Positions 1 to 7,619 of a stretch of 9,957 nt of DNA are shown here, in pieces (the first letter of the stretch is position 1; the number at the start of each line of letters is the position of its first letter). A model generated the notes under the pieces. That model was not told where the DNA came from. It was given only the letters and a program-made list of their open reading frames with translations, and ran no database searches. This stretch comes from Lentisphaeria bacterium. GTDB lineage: Bacteria; Verrucomicrobiota; Lentisphaeria; Victivallales; UBA1829. Made by a program: the position numbers and the translations under genes. The stretch covers positions 1 to 9,957 of the forward strand of contig JAFTIQ010000084.1 of assembly GCA_017456805.1 (NCBI GenBank), written 5' to 3'.

Positions 1-1
1 G

Positions 2-1858
2 GAAAAAGGGAATCCGTTCCCGGGAAAATTGCAATGCGGAGATCTGTTTCAGGAAAGTTATTTTGCAGGGATCCATCTGGCAGAAAAACAAATCCCGGGA
101 GTAAGTTTTGATCCGACAAAATTGAATCAGGAAACGGGGATCATCTGGATGGTTGACCGCAGTCATGTTGCGCCGGATTGGGAAGCGATTCTCCGGCTTG
201 GGATCCCGGGACTGATCGAACGGGCAAAGCAGGGAGATTCTCCTTTTCACCGGGCAATCGTCACGGTATATGAGGCGCTTGCAGAATTCTGCCGGAGAGC
301 AGGCAAATTGAATGAGAATCCGGTCTGTCTCCGGATCGCTGATCATGCCCCGGAAACATTGCATGAGGCGTTTTCCCTCGCAGTGATTTTTCACAATGTC
401 ATCGAATATGCCTTCCAGCTTGTCAGAAGCATGGGAAAATTCGATGCGCTGTATATTGATTTTTACCGGAAAGATCTGAAAGAAGGAAGATTGACAGAAG
501 CTTCTGCCCGGGAATTGATCAAATATTTCTGGATCGAATTTTATGCACAGCATCAGGGCAGACATTACGGTAAAAATTTCTGTTTCGGGCCTGAAATCAA
601 TGAACTTTCCTATCTCGGCATGGAAGTTTATTATGAAATGAACGTGGTCGATCCGAAGCTTTCCGTCCTTGTCCGGGAAGATACTCCGCAGGATTTCATG
701 GAACTTTATGCAAAGTGCATTCGTGATGGCAGGACATCCATTGTTTCATTGAACTACGATATGGTCGTGGAAAGTCTGATTCTTCACGGCAGGACGCCGG
801 AAGATGCGGCAAATTTCATTCCGATCGGCTGTTACGAGCCCGCGGTTGCCGGAAAAGAAGTCTCCTGTTCCGGCGGAAATCTGCTGTATCTTCCGATCCC
901 GCTGCTCAATGCAGTTTATGCAGAACGGGAGTATCCGGATTTTGAATCATTCAAAGAAGGCGTCAAACAGGAACTGCGCCGCTCTGTAAAACTCATGCAG
1001 GAACAGCAGATCCTTTGCGATCTTTCCTGGAAATATGTGCATCCTGTTCCCCTGTTTTCCGGAACATTTGAATCCTGCATGACACGCGGAAGAGATGTCT
1101 CGGAAGCAGGGGCAGAATACAACACTTCCGGATGTGTGATCTGCCATTTTGCGGATTTGATCGACTCCATGACAGCTGTGAAATATCTTGTTTTTGAACG
1201 GAAGCTCTGTACATTTCCGGAACTCCGCAACATTCTGCGTGACAATTGGGACGGATATGAGCGGCTCCGCCTGACAGCTCTGCGGGATACGGAAAAATGG
1301 GGAAACAACACTTCGTTTGCCGATGCACTGGGCAAAGAATTTGCCGCCTTTCTCTCTGAGCTCTTCTGGACTCTTCCCAACGGGCGGGGCGGAACATTTT
1401 TTCCGGCATTGTTCGGACAGCAAGTGGTGGAAGTCGGGGCGATGATCGGCGCTCTCCCCTCCGGGAGAAAGGCAGGAGAACCGGTTTCCAAAAACATGTG
1501 TGCTGCCCTTGGAATGGATCGGAAGGGAATCACCGGATTGATCAATTCCGTTCTGAAAATCGATATGCGCCAGTTCCCGAACGGAACTTGTACGGATATC
1601 ATGCTTCATCCGAGTTCGGTTTCCGGAGAAAGCGGAATCAAATTACTGGTTTCGCTCATCCGAACCTTCCTCAAACATGGCGGAACAGGAATCCATTTCA
1701 ACATCTTTGATGCCGATATTCTGCGGGATGCCATGAAACATCCGGAAAAATATGAAAATCTTCAGGTCAGAGTCTGCGGCTGGAACGTCCGTTTTACCGA
1801 TCTCTCACCCGCAGCCCAGGAAACATTTGTCCGCGAAGCTGAATCTGCGGCATCTTGA
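2..1858 (+). CDS. Glycyl radical enzyme, PFL/diol-dehydratase superfamily, eliminase-type active site (5'-partial)
   Basis: The reading frame is open to the left edge, so the gene starts outside the window; the TTG at 29 is only an internal codon. About 618 residues are visible against roughly 780-850 for the family, so some 170-230 N-terminal residues are missing. The PFL-type barrel is recognisable from the FDALYIDFYRKDL segment and from EGRLTEASARELIKYFW, near bases 440-535. The thiyl-radical loop reads IGCYEPAVAGKE (Cys codon 830-832, Glu codon 836-838). This GCxE arrangement is that of glycyl radical dehydratases and lyases, whereas true PFL has Cys-Cys without the Glu. The C-terminal glycyl loop is VRVCGWNVRF, with the radical Gly at 1778-1780, 25 residues before the end. 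The activase follows directly. Known GREs of this branch act on small diols, choline, hydroxyproline or sulfonates in strict anaerobes. Tyr after the active-site Cys and CGWN in place of the usual AGY/SGY prevent me naming the substrate. Family assignment is very firm; the exact reaction is open. Confidence 0.93.
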   Translation, partial: EKGNPFPGKLQCGDLFQESYFAGIHLAEKQIPGVSFDPTKLNQETGIIWMVDRSHVAPDWEAILRLGIPGLIERAKQGDSPFHRAIVTVYEALAEFCRRAGKLNENPVCLRIADHAPETLHEAFSLAVIFHNVIEYAFQLVRSMGKFDALYIDFYRKDLKEGRLTEASARELIKYFWIEFYAQHQGRHYGKNFCFGPEINELSYLGMEVYYEMNVVDPKLSVLVREDTPQDFMELYAKCIRDGRTSIVSLNYDMVVESLILHGRTPEDAANFIPIGCYEPAVAGKEVSCSGGNLLYLPIPLLNAVYAEREYPDFESFKEGVKQELRRSVKLMQEQQILCDLSWKYVHPVPLFSGTFESCMTRGRDVSEAGAEYNTSGCVICHFADLIDSMTAVKYLVFERKLCTFPELRNILRDNWDGYERLRLTALRDTEKWGNNTSFADALGKEFAAFLSELFWTLPNGRGGTFFPALFGQQVVEVGAMIGALPSGRKAGEPVSKNMCAALGMDRKGITGLINSVLKIDMRQFPNGTCTDIMLHPSSVSGESGIKLLVSLIRTFLKHGGTGIHFNIFDADILRDAMKHPEKYENLQVRVCGWNVRFTDLSPAAQETFVREAESAAS

Positions 1859-1863
1859 AAGGA
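1858..1863 (+). promoter_or_regulatory. Ribosome binding site of the GRE activase
   Basis: AAAGGA lies 8 bases before the ATG at 1872 and overlaps the last base of the GRE stop codon. It decides the start: the frame is open back to 1752, but the extra 40 codons lie inside the GRE gene and have no counterpart in activases. The overlap suggests translational coupling of enzyme and activase. Confidence 0.8.
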
Positions 1864-1871
1864 ATCTGAAT

Positions 1872-2777
1872 ATGCTGGAAGCACATTATACTGATATCAA
1901 ACGATTTGCAGTTCATGATGGTCCCGGGATCCGGACAACACTTTTTTTGAAAGGATGTCCGTTGAAATGTATCTGGTGTCACAACCCGGAAAGCATTTCC
2001 GGGAGACCGGAACTTGCCTTCTATGCGCACCGCTGTACCGATTGCGGGGCATGTTCGGAATACTGTCCGGAAAAGGCACATCAGATGATTCAGGGGAAAC
2101 ATCACTTTACAAGAGAAAATTGCAAAGTCTGCGGAATCTGCGAAAAGGAATGTCCGAACTTTGCATTGAAAACCTATGGCAGAAAAATTTCCCTGAAAGA
2201 AGCCGTTGAAATCATGCTGGAAGACAGGATCTTTTATGAAGGTTCCAATGGCGGGATCACCATTTCCGGCGGAGAACCGCTGATGCAGAAAGAGTTTACT
2301 CTCGCACTTCTGAAAGAAATGAAACAGCTGGGAATCCATACAGCTCTTGACACCTGTGCATTTGTTCCCGAACAGTCTCTGCGGGAAGCTCTTCCCGTGA
2401 CAGATCTCTTTCTTGTGGATTTCAAACATGCCGATCCGGAACAGCATTTCAAACTCACCGGGCAATCCAATGAACGGATCCGGAAAAATCTTATATTCTT
2501 ATCAGATTCCGGGGCAAACATTGAAATCAGGATCCCGTTTGTGCCGGGGTGCAACGATGATCTCCGCAATATGGAACAATCCGGAGAGTTTCTCGGAAAA
2601 CTCAATCTGAGTGCCGTCAAACTCCTGCCCTATCATTCTCTGGCGCGGAGCAAATATCTGGCTCTGGAAATGAAAGACACCATGCCGGAAGCGGAAGCCC
2701 CGTCAGAAGAGACGATTCAGTCAGCCGCAGAAATTTTACGTTCTTACGGTTTGAATGTAAAATCCGGCAGGGAATGA
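1872..2777 (+). CDS. Glycyl-radical-enzyme activating enzyme (radical SAM, PFL-activase family)
   Basis: This 301-residue protein would generate the glycyl radical on the upstream GRE by reductive cleavage of S-adenosylmethionine in the anaerobic cytoplasm. Near the N-terminus, DGPGIRTTLF (16-25) is followed by the radical SAM cluster motif CxxxCxxC (Cys29, Cys33, Cys36). Two ferredoxin-like CxxCxxCxxxC motifs come next (Cys55/58/61/65 and Cys84/87/90/94). They are typical of activases serving non-PFL GREs such as diol dehydratases, choline lyase, benzylsuccinate synthase and hydroxyphenylacetate decarboxylase, and are absent from the short PFL activase. The SAM-binding GGEP is at 133-136. 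The start at 1872 was chosen for its Shine-Dalgarno sequence and because the conserved N-terminus begins right there. It sits 13 bases after the GRE stop, so the two form one operon, which ends at the hairpin a few bases downstream. No key residue appears missing. Its target is almost certainly the neighbouring GRE. Confidence 0.94.
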   Translation: MLEAHYTDIKRFAVHDGPGIRTTLFLKGCPLKCIWCHNPESISGRPELAFYAHRCTDCGACSEYCPEKAHQMIQGKHHFTRENCKVCGICEKECPNFALKTYGRKISLKEAVEIMLEDRIFYEGSNGGITISGGEPLMQKEFTLALLKEMKQLGIHTALDTCAFVPEQSLREALPVTDLFLVDFKHADPEQHFKLTGQSNERIRKNLIFLSDSGANIEIRIPFVPGCNDDLRNMEQSGEFLGKLNLSAVKLLPYHSLARSKYLALEMKDTMPEAEAPSEETIQSAAEILRSYGLNVKSGRE

Positions 2778-2783
2778 TCAAAA

Positions 2784-2808
2784 AAAACTCCGGTGCTCCC
2801 GGAGTTTT
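2784..2808. terminator. Bidirectional intrinsic terminator between convergent operons
   Basis: A perfect 10-bp stem (AAAACTCCGG at 2784-2793 pairing with CCGGAGTTTT at 2799-2808) encloses the 5-base loop TGCTC. Read on the + strand it starts six bases after the activase stop and ends in four T. Read on the - strand it lies 18 bases after the stop at 2827 and ends in eight T (bases 2787-2780), so it should be stronger for the minus-strand operon. Its position between two convergent stop codons supports a shared terminator. Confidence 0.85.
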
Positions 2809-2826
2809 GAATATCTTCTTTCGATC

Positions 2827-5634
2827 TTACTGGTATTTCACCACCAGCATATTATAATATGCAAAGGCGGGAAGCGTGCAAACGACCTTACCGTCCTTCA
2901 CTTCGAATTTCACAAGTTGCTCTACAACTTCATCTTTTTCATGAACATCATAAGGGCGCATTGCCTTTACAAGAACCGGCTTTTTCCCTTCAGGGATCGC
3001 AACGGTCACCTGCACATCCCTCAAGGTTGTGGGAGGAACGGTCCAGTTGAGATCCCATTTTTCCAGAGGATAAGGACGGACGAAGTGGACGATCACAGCT
3101 TCGGAATCATCATATTTTCTGGTGTAGACAAAATCTTCGTAAAGGAGTTTTGCCCTGGAACGGAGCTGTACTGTCTTTTTTGCCTGATTCTTGGGGAGAG
3201 CAATCAATTCTTTATCCCAGAGCAAGCCGCTGTAACGGGTCATAAACTGATCATAGGGCTGCATTGCCTGAATCCCCGGAGGCAGACACAGGATCGTATG
3301 ATGATGCTGCGTTGCAAGAGTCAGCGCATGAAAATAACTGAGGGTTGTCCAGTAAAGGTTTCTCGGCAGACTTGCGATATCCGGATCAACATCAATACAG
3401 ATATACCCGAAAATGATATTCCCCTTGTATTTCTGCACGATATAATCCCGCTGTTCCAGCATGTGATTCATCCAATATACGGGATTGCGTTCTTTCAATG
3501 CGGATTTATCGTTGAAACTGTGCTGGATCTCTGAAAGAAACATACTGTTGTAAACAGAAGTCAGTTCCCGGATATATTCATCTGAAACATCAATACCGCT
3601 TTCGACATCAACGCCCATTCCCATAGTGCGTTCCCACATTCCGAGACTGCGATACCAGCGGATCCCGTTGGGATTTGCCCCGTTGCACCAGGAACCGGCA
3701 TTGGGGTTGTCCCGCCGGAGTTCCGTGTTCCAGGTCCGGGCAATACTGGCATTCAATGCAGCCAGATCTTTTCTGGTAAGTCCGGCGATATTGTATTTCC
3801 CCTCAAAGGTATAACCGGGCATCACGCTGGGAGTATCATCAAGATAAACAATATCGAGTCCCCCGCGTTTTTTCTGATATTCCCGAACACTTTTTGCGCC
3901 GTACGCCACGCACTCCAGGTTGGAGAAATCAGCAATAAACGTATGGCAGGCAGAAATCTTCACATCAAGAAAGGTTCTTCCGTCGAGAATTTTTGCACGG
4001 CGGGCGGGTTCCAATTCTCCGGGAGAAGCAATTTCAAAAGGATCGGGAACGCCTCCGTAAAAGGGGTCAATTTCCGGCTGGCCGTTTTCTCCGTAAAGAA
4101 TATATTCCGGATGTTTCCGGACCTCTTCCAGACCAACCTGACCGGAAAAAGAGCGGCATTGATAAAATGAGACATGCACGAAGTCTTTCTCCCGCCACTT
4201 TCTGACTGACCGGATGAGGTTTTTCTTATTCATCAGACGGCGTTCATTGGAAAAGTATATCTGGTCATCAGTATCCTGCACGCCGAAATCGCTCTGTTCG
4301 TGTCCGAAAAGATGAAAGACGTTCTGATACCGGCTGGTTCCATGGAGCATCACCCGCATGAACTCTTTGTTTGCCTGAAAGAATTCTCTTCCTTTTGCCA
4401 GAATGGTTCCGTTTTCATCCTGAACGATCACTTCGATCGCGCGTCCGAAAGATTCCGGTCCGACATTGAAATCGAACCGGAAAGAGTTCCGTCCGTTCCG
4501 CAGGATCAATTCCCTGTCGTATACGGTTTTCGTATCATTGATTCCACTGTGCAAGACTCCTTTCAGGCGGACTTTTCTGGAGTTTCCGGAATTATTTTCC
4601 ACGGAAAAGGAAACCATTGCATCGTCATTTTCATAATAAAGGATCCTTCCGGGTTTGATTCCGGTAACCTGAAAAAGAGCCGTTTTCCCCGCTTCAGCTG
4701 CCGGTATTATCTTTTTTTTTTCGGGAGATGGAGCTGCCGCAGCCGCTTTTTCCAGAACGACTTTGCTGCCGGTCACTTTCCAAATGGCAAAACTCAATGC
4801 CATTGCACGGTTCAGCTTATTCCGGCGGATCGTCTGCAATCCTTCCGTCAGAAGATACGGGCGGATCTCATTGGAATGTTTCAGGAGCTTTGCCGCAAGT
4901 GCATGACCGGGATTCTTTTTGACGAATTCCTGGAGAGCAGTATCCTGAGCGCGGTAAATCTCAATGCGTTTTTTCACTTCTTCATCCGGAACGATCTCTG
5001 CACCGCCATCGGTTTTGTGAAGTTTTCTCAAACGGCTTTCCGCTTCGCCCTCAGCAATAGCAAAAATATCATCTTTATCCACCCCGTAGATCAGGTCGAC
5101 ATTATCAATATCAATGGTCCCTTTGAGTGCCATCAGCGCCGGATGAAACGCTCCAACAGCATCGGTGCGTTTCATCACAAAAAGATAAGAAGTCCAATCC
5201 GGAGAATCGAATTCAAACGCAGCGGAATCTATTTTTGCATCAGCTTTGTTTGCTCCTTTTTTGGGATATACGAGGAAGGAAAGATAAAGAGCCCCTTTTC
5301 CGCGGACATCTATGCTGTACGCGATATAGGGAGTATCTCCGGGTTTCCCGTAATCCGTTCCGCAAAACAGCATATCTTTTCCGGAAATCCGGGCAAATCT
5401 CCGGTTGTTTTTCTCCCGGATGAATTCCACTGTTCCGTTTTTCCCGATACAATGCCAATAGGGAGACCACTGTTTTGCATCCGGACATTTAATCCCGTTT
5501 TTACGGAATTGTTCGATTGCTGCCGCATTGGGCGGATTTCCGCCGGCACTTTGAAAATTTCCGTTCCGGATGCGCGCCGATACCGATACACTCCCGAGCA
5601 ATACCGCCAGACAAATCAATGTGTGTTTTTTCAT
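2827..5634 (-). CDS. Exported glycoside-hydrolase-like protein with N-terminal CBM-like domain and TIM-barrel-like domain
   Basis: This 935-residue protein is the last gene of the minus operon. A Sec signal peptide (basic MKK, hydrophobic core, likely cleavage after Ala20 in SVSA) sends it out of the cytoplasm. Residues about 22-184 resemble a CBM4/9-type jelly roll, ending in the characteristic GTIDIDNVDL. Residues 190-290 are charged and probably helical, followed by an Ala/Pro/Lys linker (296-316). Residues 318-420 look like an Ig-type beta-sandwich. Residues 425-810 look like a glycoside-hydrolase-type (beta/alpha)8 barrel: an EEVRKHPEYILYGENGQP segment (503-520) and GGLDIVYLDDTPSV (591-604), where Asp599/Asp600 end a predicted core strand, recall the hypothetical glycosyl hydrolase (GHL) groups. 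A beta domain closes the protein (about 840-935). I see no motif that fixes a CAZy family, and the catalytic pair is not identified. Its start has a strong RBS overlapping the upstream stop. The linker carries the A10 run listed separately. Glycan binding and hydrolysis is inference from fold and context. Confidence 0.75.
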   Translation of the reverse strand: MKKHTLICLAVLLGSVSVSARIRNGNFQSAGGNPPNAAAIEQFRKNGIKCPDAKQWSPYWHCIGKNGTVEFIREKNNRRFARISGKDMLFCGTDYGKPGDTPYIAYSIDVRGKGALYLSFLVYPKKGANKADAKIDSAAFEFDSPDWTSYLFVMKRTDAVGAFHPALMALKGTIDIDNVDLIYGVDKDDIFAIAEGEAESRLRKLHKTDGGAEIVPDEEVKKRIEIYRAQDTALQEFVKKNPGHALAAKLLKHSNEIRPYLLTEGLQTIRRNKLNRAMALSFAIWKVTGSKVVLEKAAAAAPSPEKKKIIPAAEAGKTALFQVTGIKPGRILYYENDDAMVSFSVENNSGNSRKVRLKGVLHSGINDTKTVYDRELILRNGRNSFRFDFNVGPESFGRAIEVIVQDENGTILAKGREFFQANKEFMRVMLHGTSRYQNVFHLFGHEQSDFGVQDTDDQIYFSNERRLMNKKNLIRSVRKWREKDFVHVSFYQCRSFSGQVGLEEVRKHPEYILYGENGQPEIDPFYGGVPDPFEIASPGELEPARRAKILDGRTFLDVKISACHTFIADFSNLECVAYGAKSVREYQKKRGGLDIVYLDDTPSVMPGYTFEGKYNIAGLTRKDLAALNASIARTWNTELRRDNPNAGSWCNGANPNGIRWYRSLGMWERTMGMGVDVESGIDVSDEYIRELTSVYNSMFLSEIQHSFNDKSALKERNPVYWMNHMLEQRDYIVQKYKGNIIFGYICIDVDPDIASLPRNLYWTTLSYFHALTLATQHHHTILCLPPGIQAMQPYDQFMTRYSGLLWDKELIALPKNQAKKTVQLRSRAKLLYEDFVYTRKYDDSEAVIVHFVRPYPLEKWDLNWTVPPTTLRDVQVTVAIPEGKKPVLVKAMRPYDVHEKDEVVEQLVKFEVKDGKVVCTLPAFAYYNMLVVKYQ
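4710..4722 (-). other. A10 homopolymer with in-frame A AAA AAG slippery heptamer
   Basis: On the coding strand of the 935-residue gene, codons 305-308 read GAA AAA AAA AAG, a run of ten A (4712-4721) in the linker between the helical region and the Ig-like domain. The frame (A_AAA_AAG) is that of a classical -1 ribosomal slippery site. A -1 shift would add Asp-Asn-Thr-Gly-Ser and then meet TGA. Loss of one A would give Lys-Arg followed by TAA. Either event would release a short exported product of about 307-313 residues that keeps only the CBM-like and helical parts. Whether slippage occurs is not known. Confidence 0.4.
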
Positions 5635-5641
5635 ATTTGAA

Positions 5642-5650
5642 TCCTTTCCT
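5642..5650 (-). promoter_or_regulatory. Ribosome binding site of the 935-residue exported protein
   Basis: The coding strand reads AGGAAAGGA seven bases before the ATG at 5634, and its first base is the first base of the upstream gene's TAA stop (5652-5650). With a 15-base intergenic gap this points to coupled translation of the second and third genes of the minus operon. Confidence 0.75.
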
Positions 5651-7596
5651 TAATTTTGATTGATCTTACTGCAATTGAGAAGGAATTTCTTCCAGCCATC
5701 CCCCTTCCAGAACGGTCTGGCAGGATCTCCATGGGGCGCCATTGTACAGGCAATCACGGTTCCTTTTCCGTATTTCATCTTTACAATTGCAGGATATTCC
5801 CCAGCTTTGGCAAGGACGACGGCTCCTGGTTTCAGCTGCATTTTGTGAAGCCACGGCACATCAGGCGCGGTGGAAAAATCAACTCCCTCCAACTCCGGAT
5901 GAGATCCGGTTGCTGTCAAAGTGTAACTTTTTCCCTTTCCAGCCCAGCCGAGATCAAAAGGTTTCATATTGATAAAGGGAACGAACTGTTCAAATGGAGT
6001 CCCTTCGTATTCTCCTGCACCATAGGAGTAAAAACCGCCGGTGATAACAAGCGTTCCGCCGTGAGAGATCCAATGACGGATCATTTCCAATCCTTCAAAA
6101 CGCAGACATTTGAAATTGACGTTGCACATAAAAATCGTGCGGTAGCGGAACAGCTCTTCAAAGGTGGCAGGGAAACTTCCGATCCCGCTCGGATGCGCAT
6201 TCCGCCAGGAAATTTCCGTCCCCGAATCGTTCCGGAATGTTTCATAAATTTTCAGATGATCTGTATAAAGTCCGAAGAGAACAAGCATCCGGTTCTTATC
6301 TCCGGGGAACTTTTTGATTTTGGAGAAATCCGGCAGATCCATCTTTTTGATTTTGACCGGAGGTTTGACCCGGTAAGCAGAACCGCGTCCGCCAGCCAGC
6401 ACTGCGGCTCCGGCACCCATGGTTCCATAGAAAAATCTGCTGTTATATTCCGTTTTTTCATTCACATAATGATATTCAAAATTCTCTTTGTAATCCTTTC
6501 CGTCAGAGAGTACGGCCTTGATCACAATCTCTTCTTTTCCCGGAATCTCCAGTGTGAATGTCCGGATTTTGGAATCCAATGTTCCAACAGCAAAACGTTT
6601 TTCCGCAATCATTGTTTTGTTTTTATGGGAATACACTCTGACGATGAGCTCCATCCCATTTTTCACGCCGGACTTGGAAACCAGATCTGTTTTGATTTGA
6701 ATCCCTGTTCCGGTTTCATCTGCGCGGATCCCAGTGGCAATTCCGCCTTTGGCAAACGTAACACGCTCAAAACCGGATACAGGATACACCTGATATTCCG
6801 TTTGAAAACTCTTTCCGGCAGGAAGCATGATGTTTTCCATCATCCATTCCCCGGTGATCCCGCAGGAATAGGTACGGTCCAGATAGTTATAATCGAACTC
6901 AAATACCATGTTGAAATCTTTGAGATCATTGACACTGAACCATCCGGCGACGGGATCATTGATAAACATTTTTCCGATGGTTTTGGTTCCGGGGGTGAGA
7001 ACCGGTCCGACGATTCCTTCGCCGGAGGGAATATCCCAGCGGAAACTCTGATTATTTCCGGTCATACGGAATCCGTGCTGGAAATGAAATGCTCCGGAAC
7101 GGGATTTTTCCGTGGGATTCTTCAACTCCATTTTCACTTTCACGATATCAGAACCATCTTCCAGAATAATCGTCTTTACGATCTGAAGTCCAATGAGTTC
7201 TTCATCTGTTTTGAGTTTGAGAGACTGGGCTGCTGAACGGTTTCCTTTCCCACCGCCGAGAGCCGGAACTGTCAAACTGAGTCTGACAGCAGAAGCCCCT
7301 TTTATTTTTACAATTTCTGCATGATACTTGAGATGCATCAAACCGCTGGGATATTTATATTTTGCCCAATGATCAATAAAAAATCCTTCATCGGATCCGA
7401 ATTTCACAAGTTCCTGTTTCCGATCTTTCAGATAAAAACTGACCGTTCTGCCTCCTTTTCCGGGGGCGATCCGCAGGATCACTTTATCATTCTCCAAAGT
7501 ATATACCTGTTCCCCATGATAAACTTCCTGCCTGACCGTTCCCGCAAAAATGGAAGAGACTGTTATAAACAGAAGAAATAACAGTAATCTTTTCAT
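5650..7596 (-). CDS. Exported mutarotase-like / glutamine-amidotransferase-like fusion protein
   Basis: This 648-residue protein is the second gene of the minus operon. MKRLLLFLLFITVSSIFA is a clear Sec signal peptide with likely cleavage after Ala18. Residues about 22-280 are beta-rich and look like an aldose-1-epimerase/galactose-mutarotase-type sandwich: they begin with ENDKVILRIAPGKGGRTVSF and continue through HFQHGFRMTG and MLPAGKSFQTEYQV, as in sugar-binding proteins of this fold. Residues 285-375 look like an Ig-type sandwich. The C-terminal part (about 435-645) resembles the 'putative glutamine amidotransferase' family (PF07090): GGTLVITGGFYSYGAGEYEG at 513-532, and YGKGTVIACTMAPHGDPARPFW near 609-630. 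No Cys nucleophile is present at the strand end in the GGFYSYGAG region, so real amidotransferase activity is unlikely; a binding or structural role in the cell envelope is more plausible. It has an AAAGGA site 9 bases before the ATG. Its substrate and function are unknown. Domain calls are by eye and moderately sure. Confidence 0.75.
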   Translation of the reverse strand: MKRLLLFLLFITVSSIFAGTVRQEVYHGEQVYTLENDKVILRIAPGKGGRTVSFYLKDRKQELVKFGSDEGFFIDHWAKYKYPSGLMHLKYHAEIVKIKGASAVRLSLTVPALGGGKGNRSAAQSLKLKTDEELIGLQIVKTIILEDGSDIVKVKMELKNPTEKSRSGAFHFQHGFRMTGNNQSFRWDIPSGEGIVGPVLTPGTKTIGKMFINDPVAGWFSVNDLKDFNMVFEFDYNYLDRTYSCGITGEWMMENIMLPAGKSFQTEYQVYPVSGFERVTFAKGGIATGIRADETGTGIQIKTDLVSKSGVKNGMELIVRVYSHKNKTMIAEKRFAVGTLDSKIRTFTLEIPGKEEIVIKAVLSDGKDYKENFEYHYVNEKTEYNSRFFYGTMGAGAAVLAGGRGSAYRVKPPVKIKKMDLPDFSKIKKFPGDKNRMLVLFGLYTDHLKIYETFRNDSGTEISWRNAHPSGIGSFPATFEELFRYRTIFMCNVNFKCLRFEGLEMIRHWISHGGTLVITGGFYSYGAGEYEGTPFEQFVPFINMKPFDLGWAGKGKSYTLTATGSHPELEGVDFSTAPDVPWLHKMQLKPGAVVLAKAGEYPAIVKMKYGKGTVIACTMAPHGDPARPFWKGDGWKKFLLNCSKINQN

Positions 7597-7605
7597 TGAT
7601 TTATT

Positions 7606-7611
7606 TCCTTT
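7606..7611 (-). promoter_or_regulatory. Ribosome binding site of the 648-residue exported protein
   Basis: AAAGGA on the coding strand sits nine bases before the ATG at 7596, inside the 23-base gap after the upstream gene. It supports the start that gives the signal peptide. Confidence 0.65.
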
Positions 7612-7619
7612 CTGAGAGA

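Noticed and set aside
29..31. TTG as the true start of the glycyl radical enzyme
   Set aside because: No ribosome binding site precedes it, the frame stays open to the left edge, and the protein would lack about 170-230 residues of the conserved GRE N-terminus.
201..211. GGGATCCCGGG nested palindrome in the GRE gene
   Set aside because: It is made of ordinary codons of a conserved gene, and similar GATC/CCGG-rich strings occur throughout the window.
916..1609. Overlapping minus-strand open frames of 220-228 codons within the GRE gene
   Set aside because: They are shadows inside the strongly conserved GRE coding sequence and have no family resemblance.
1752..1871. Upstream start for the activase, adding 40 residues
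   Set aside because: The extension overlaps the GRE C-terminus in another frame and has no family counterpart, while a good RBS precedes the ATG at 1872.
4300..5640. A 446-codon open frame on the + strand opposite the 935-residue gene
   Set aside because: It is again the codon-register antisense frame with the same composition bias. The sense frame carries the signal peptide, CBM-like and barrel domains.
5656..7236. A 526-codon open frame on the + strand opposite the 648-residue gene
   Set aside because: It lies exactly in codon register antisense to the real gene, so it is open because the sense gene there uses no TTA, CTA or TCA codons. The translation is rich in Cys, Phe, His, Arg and Ser with no domain, it has no good start or RBS, and the sense strand has a signal peptide and recognisable domains.
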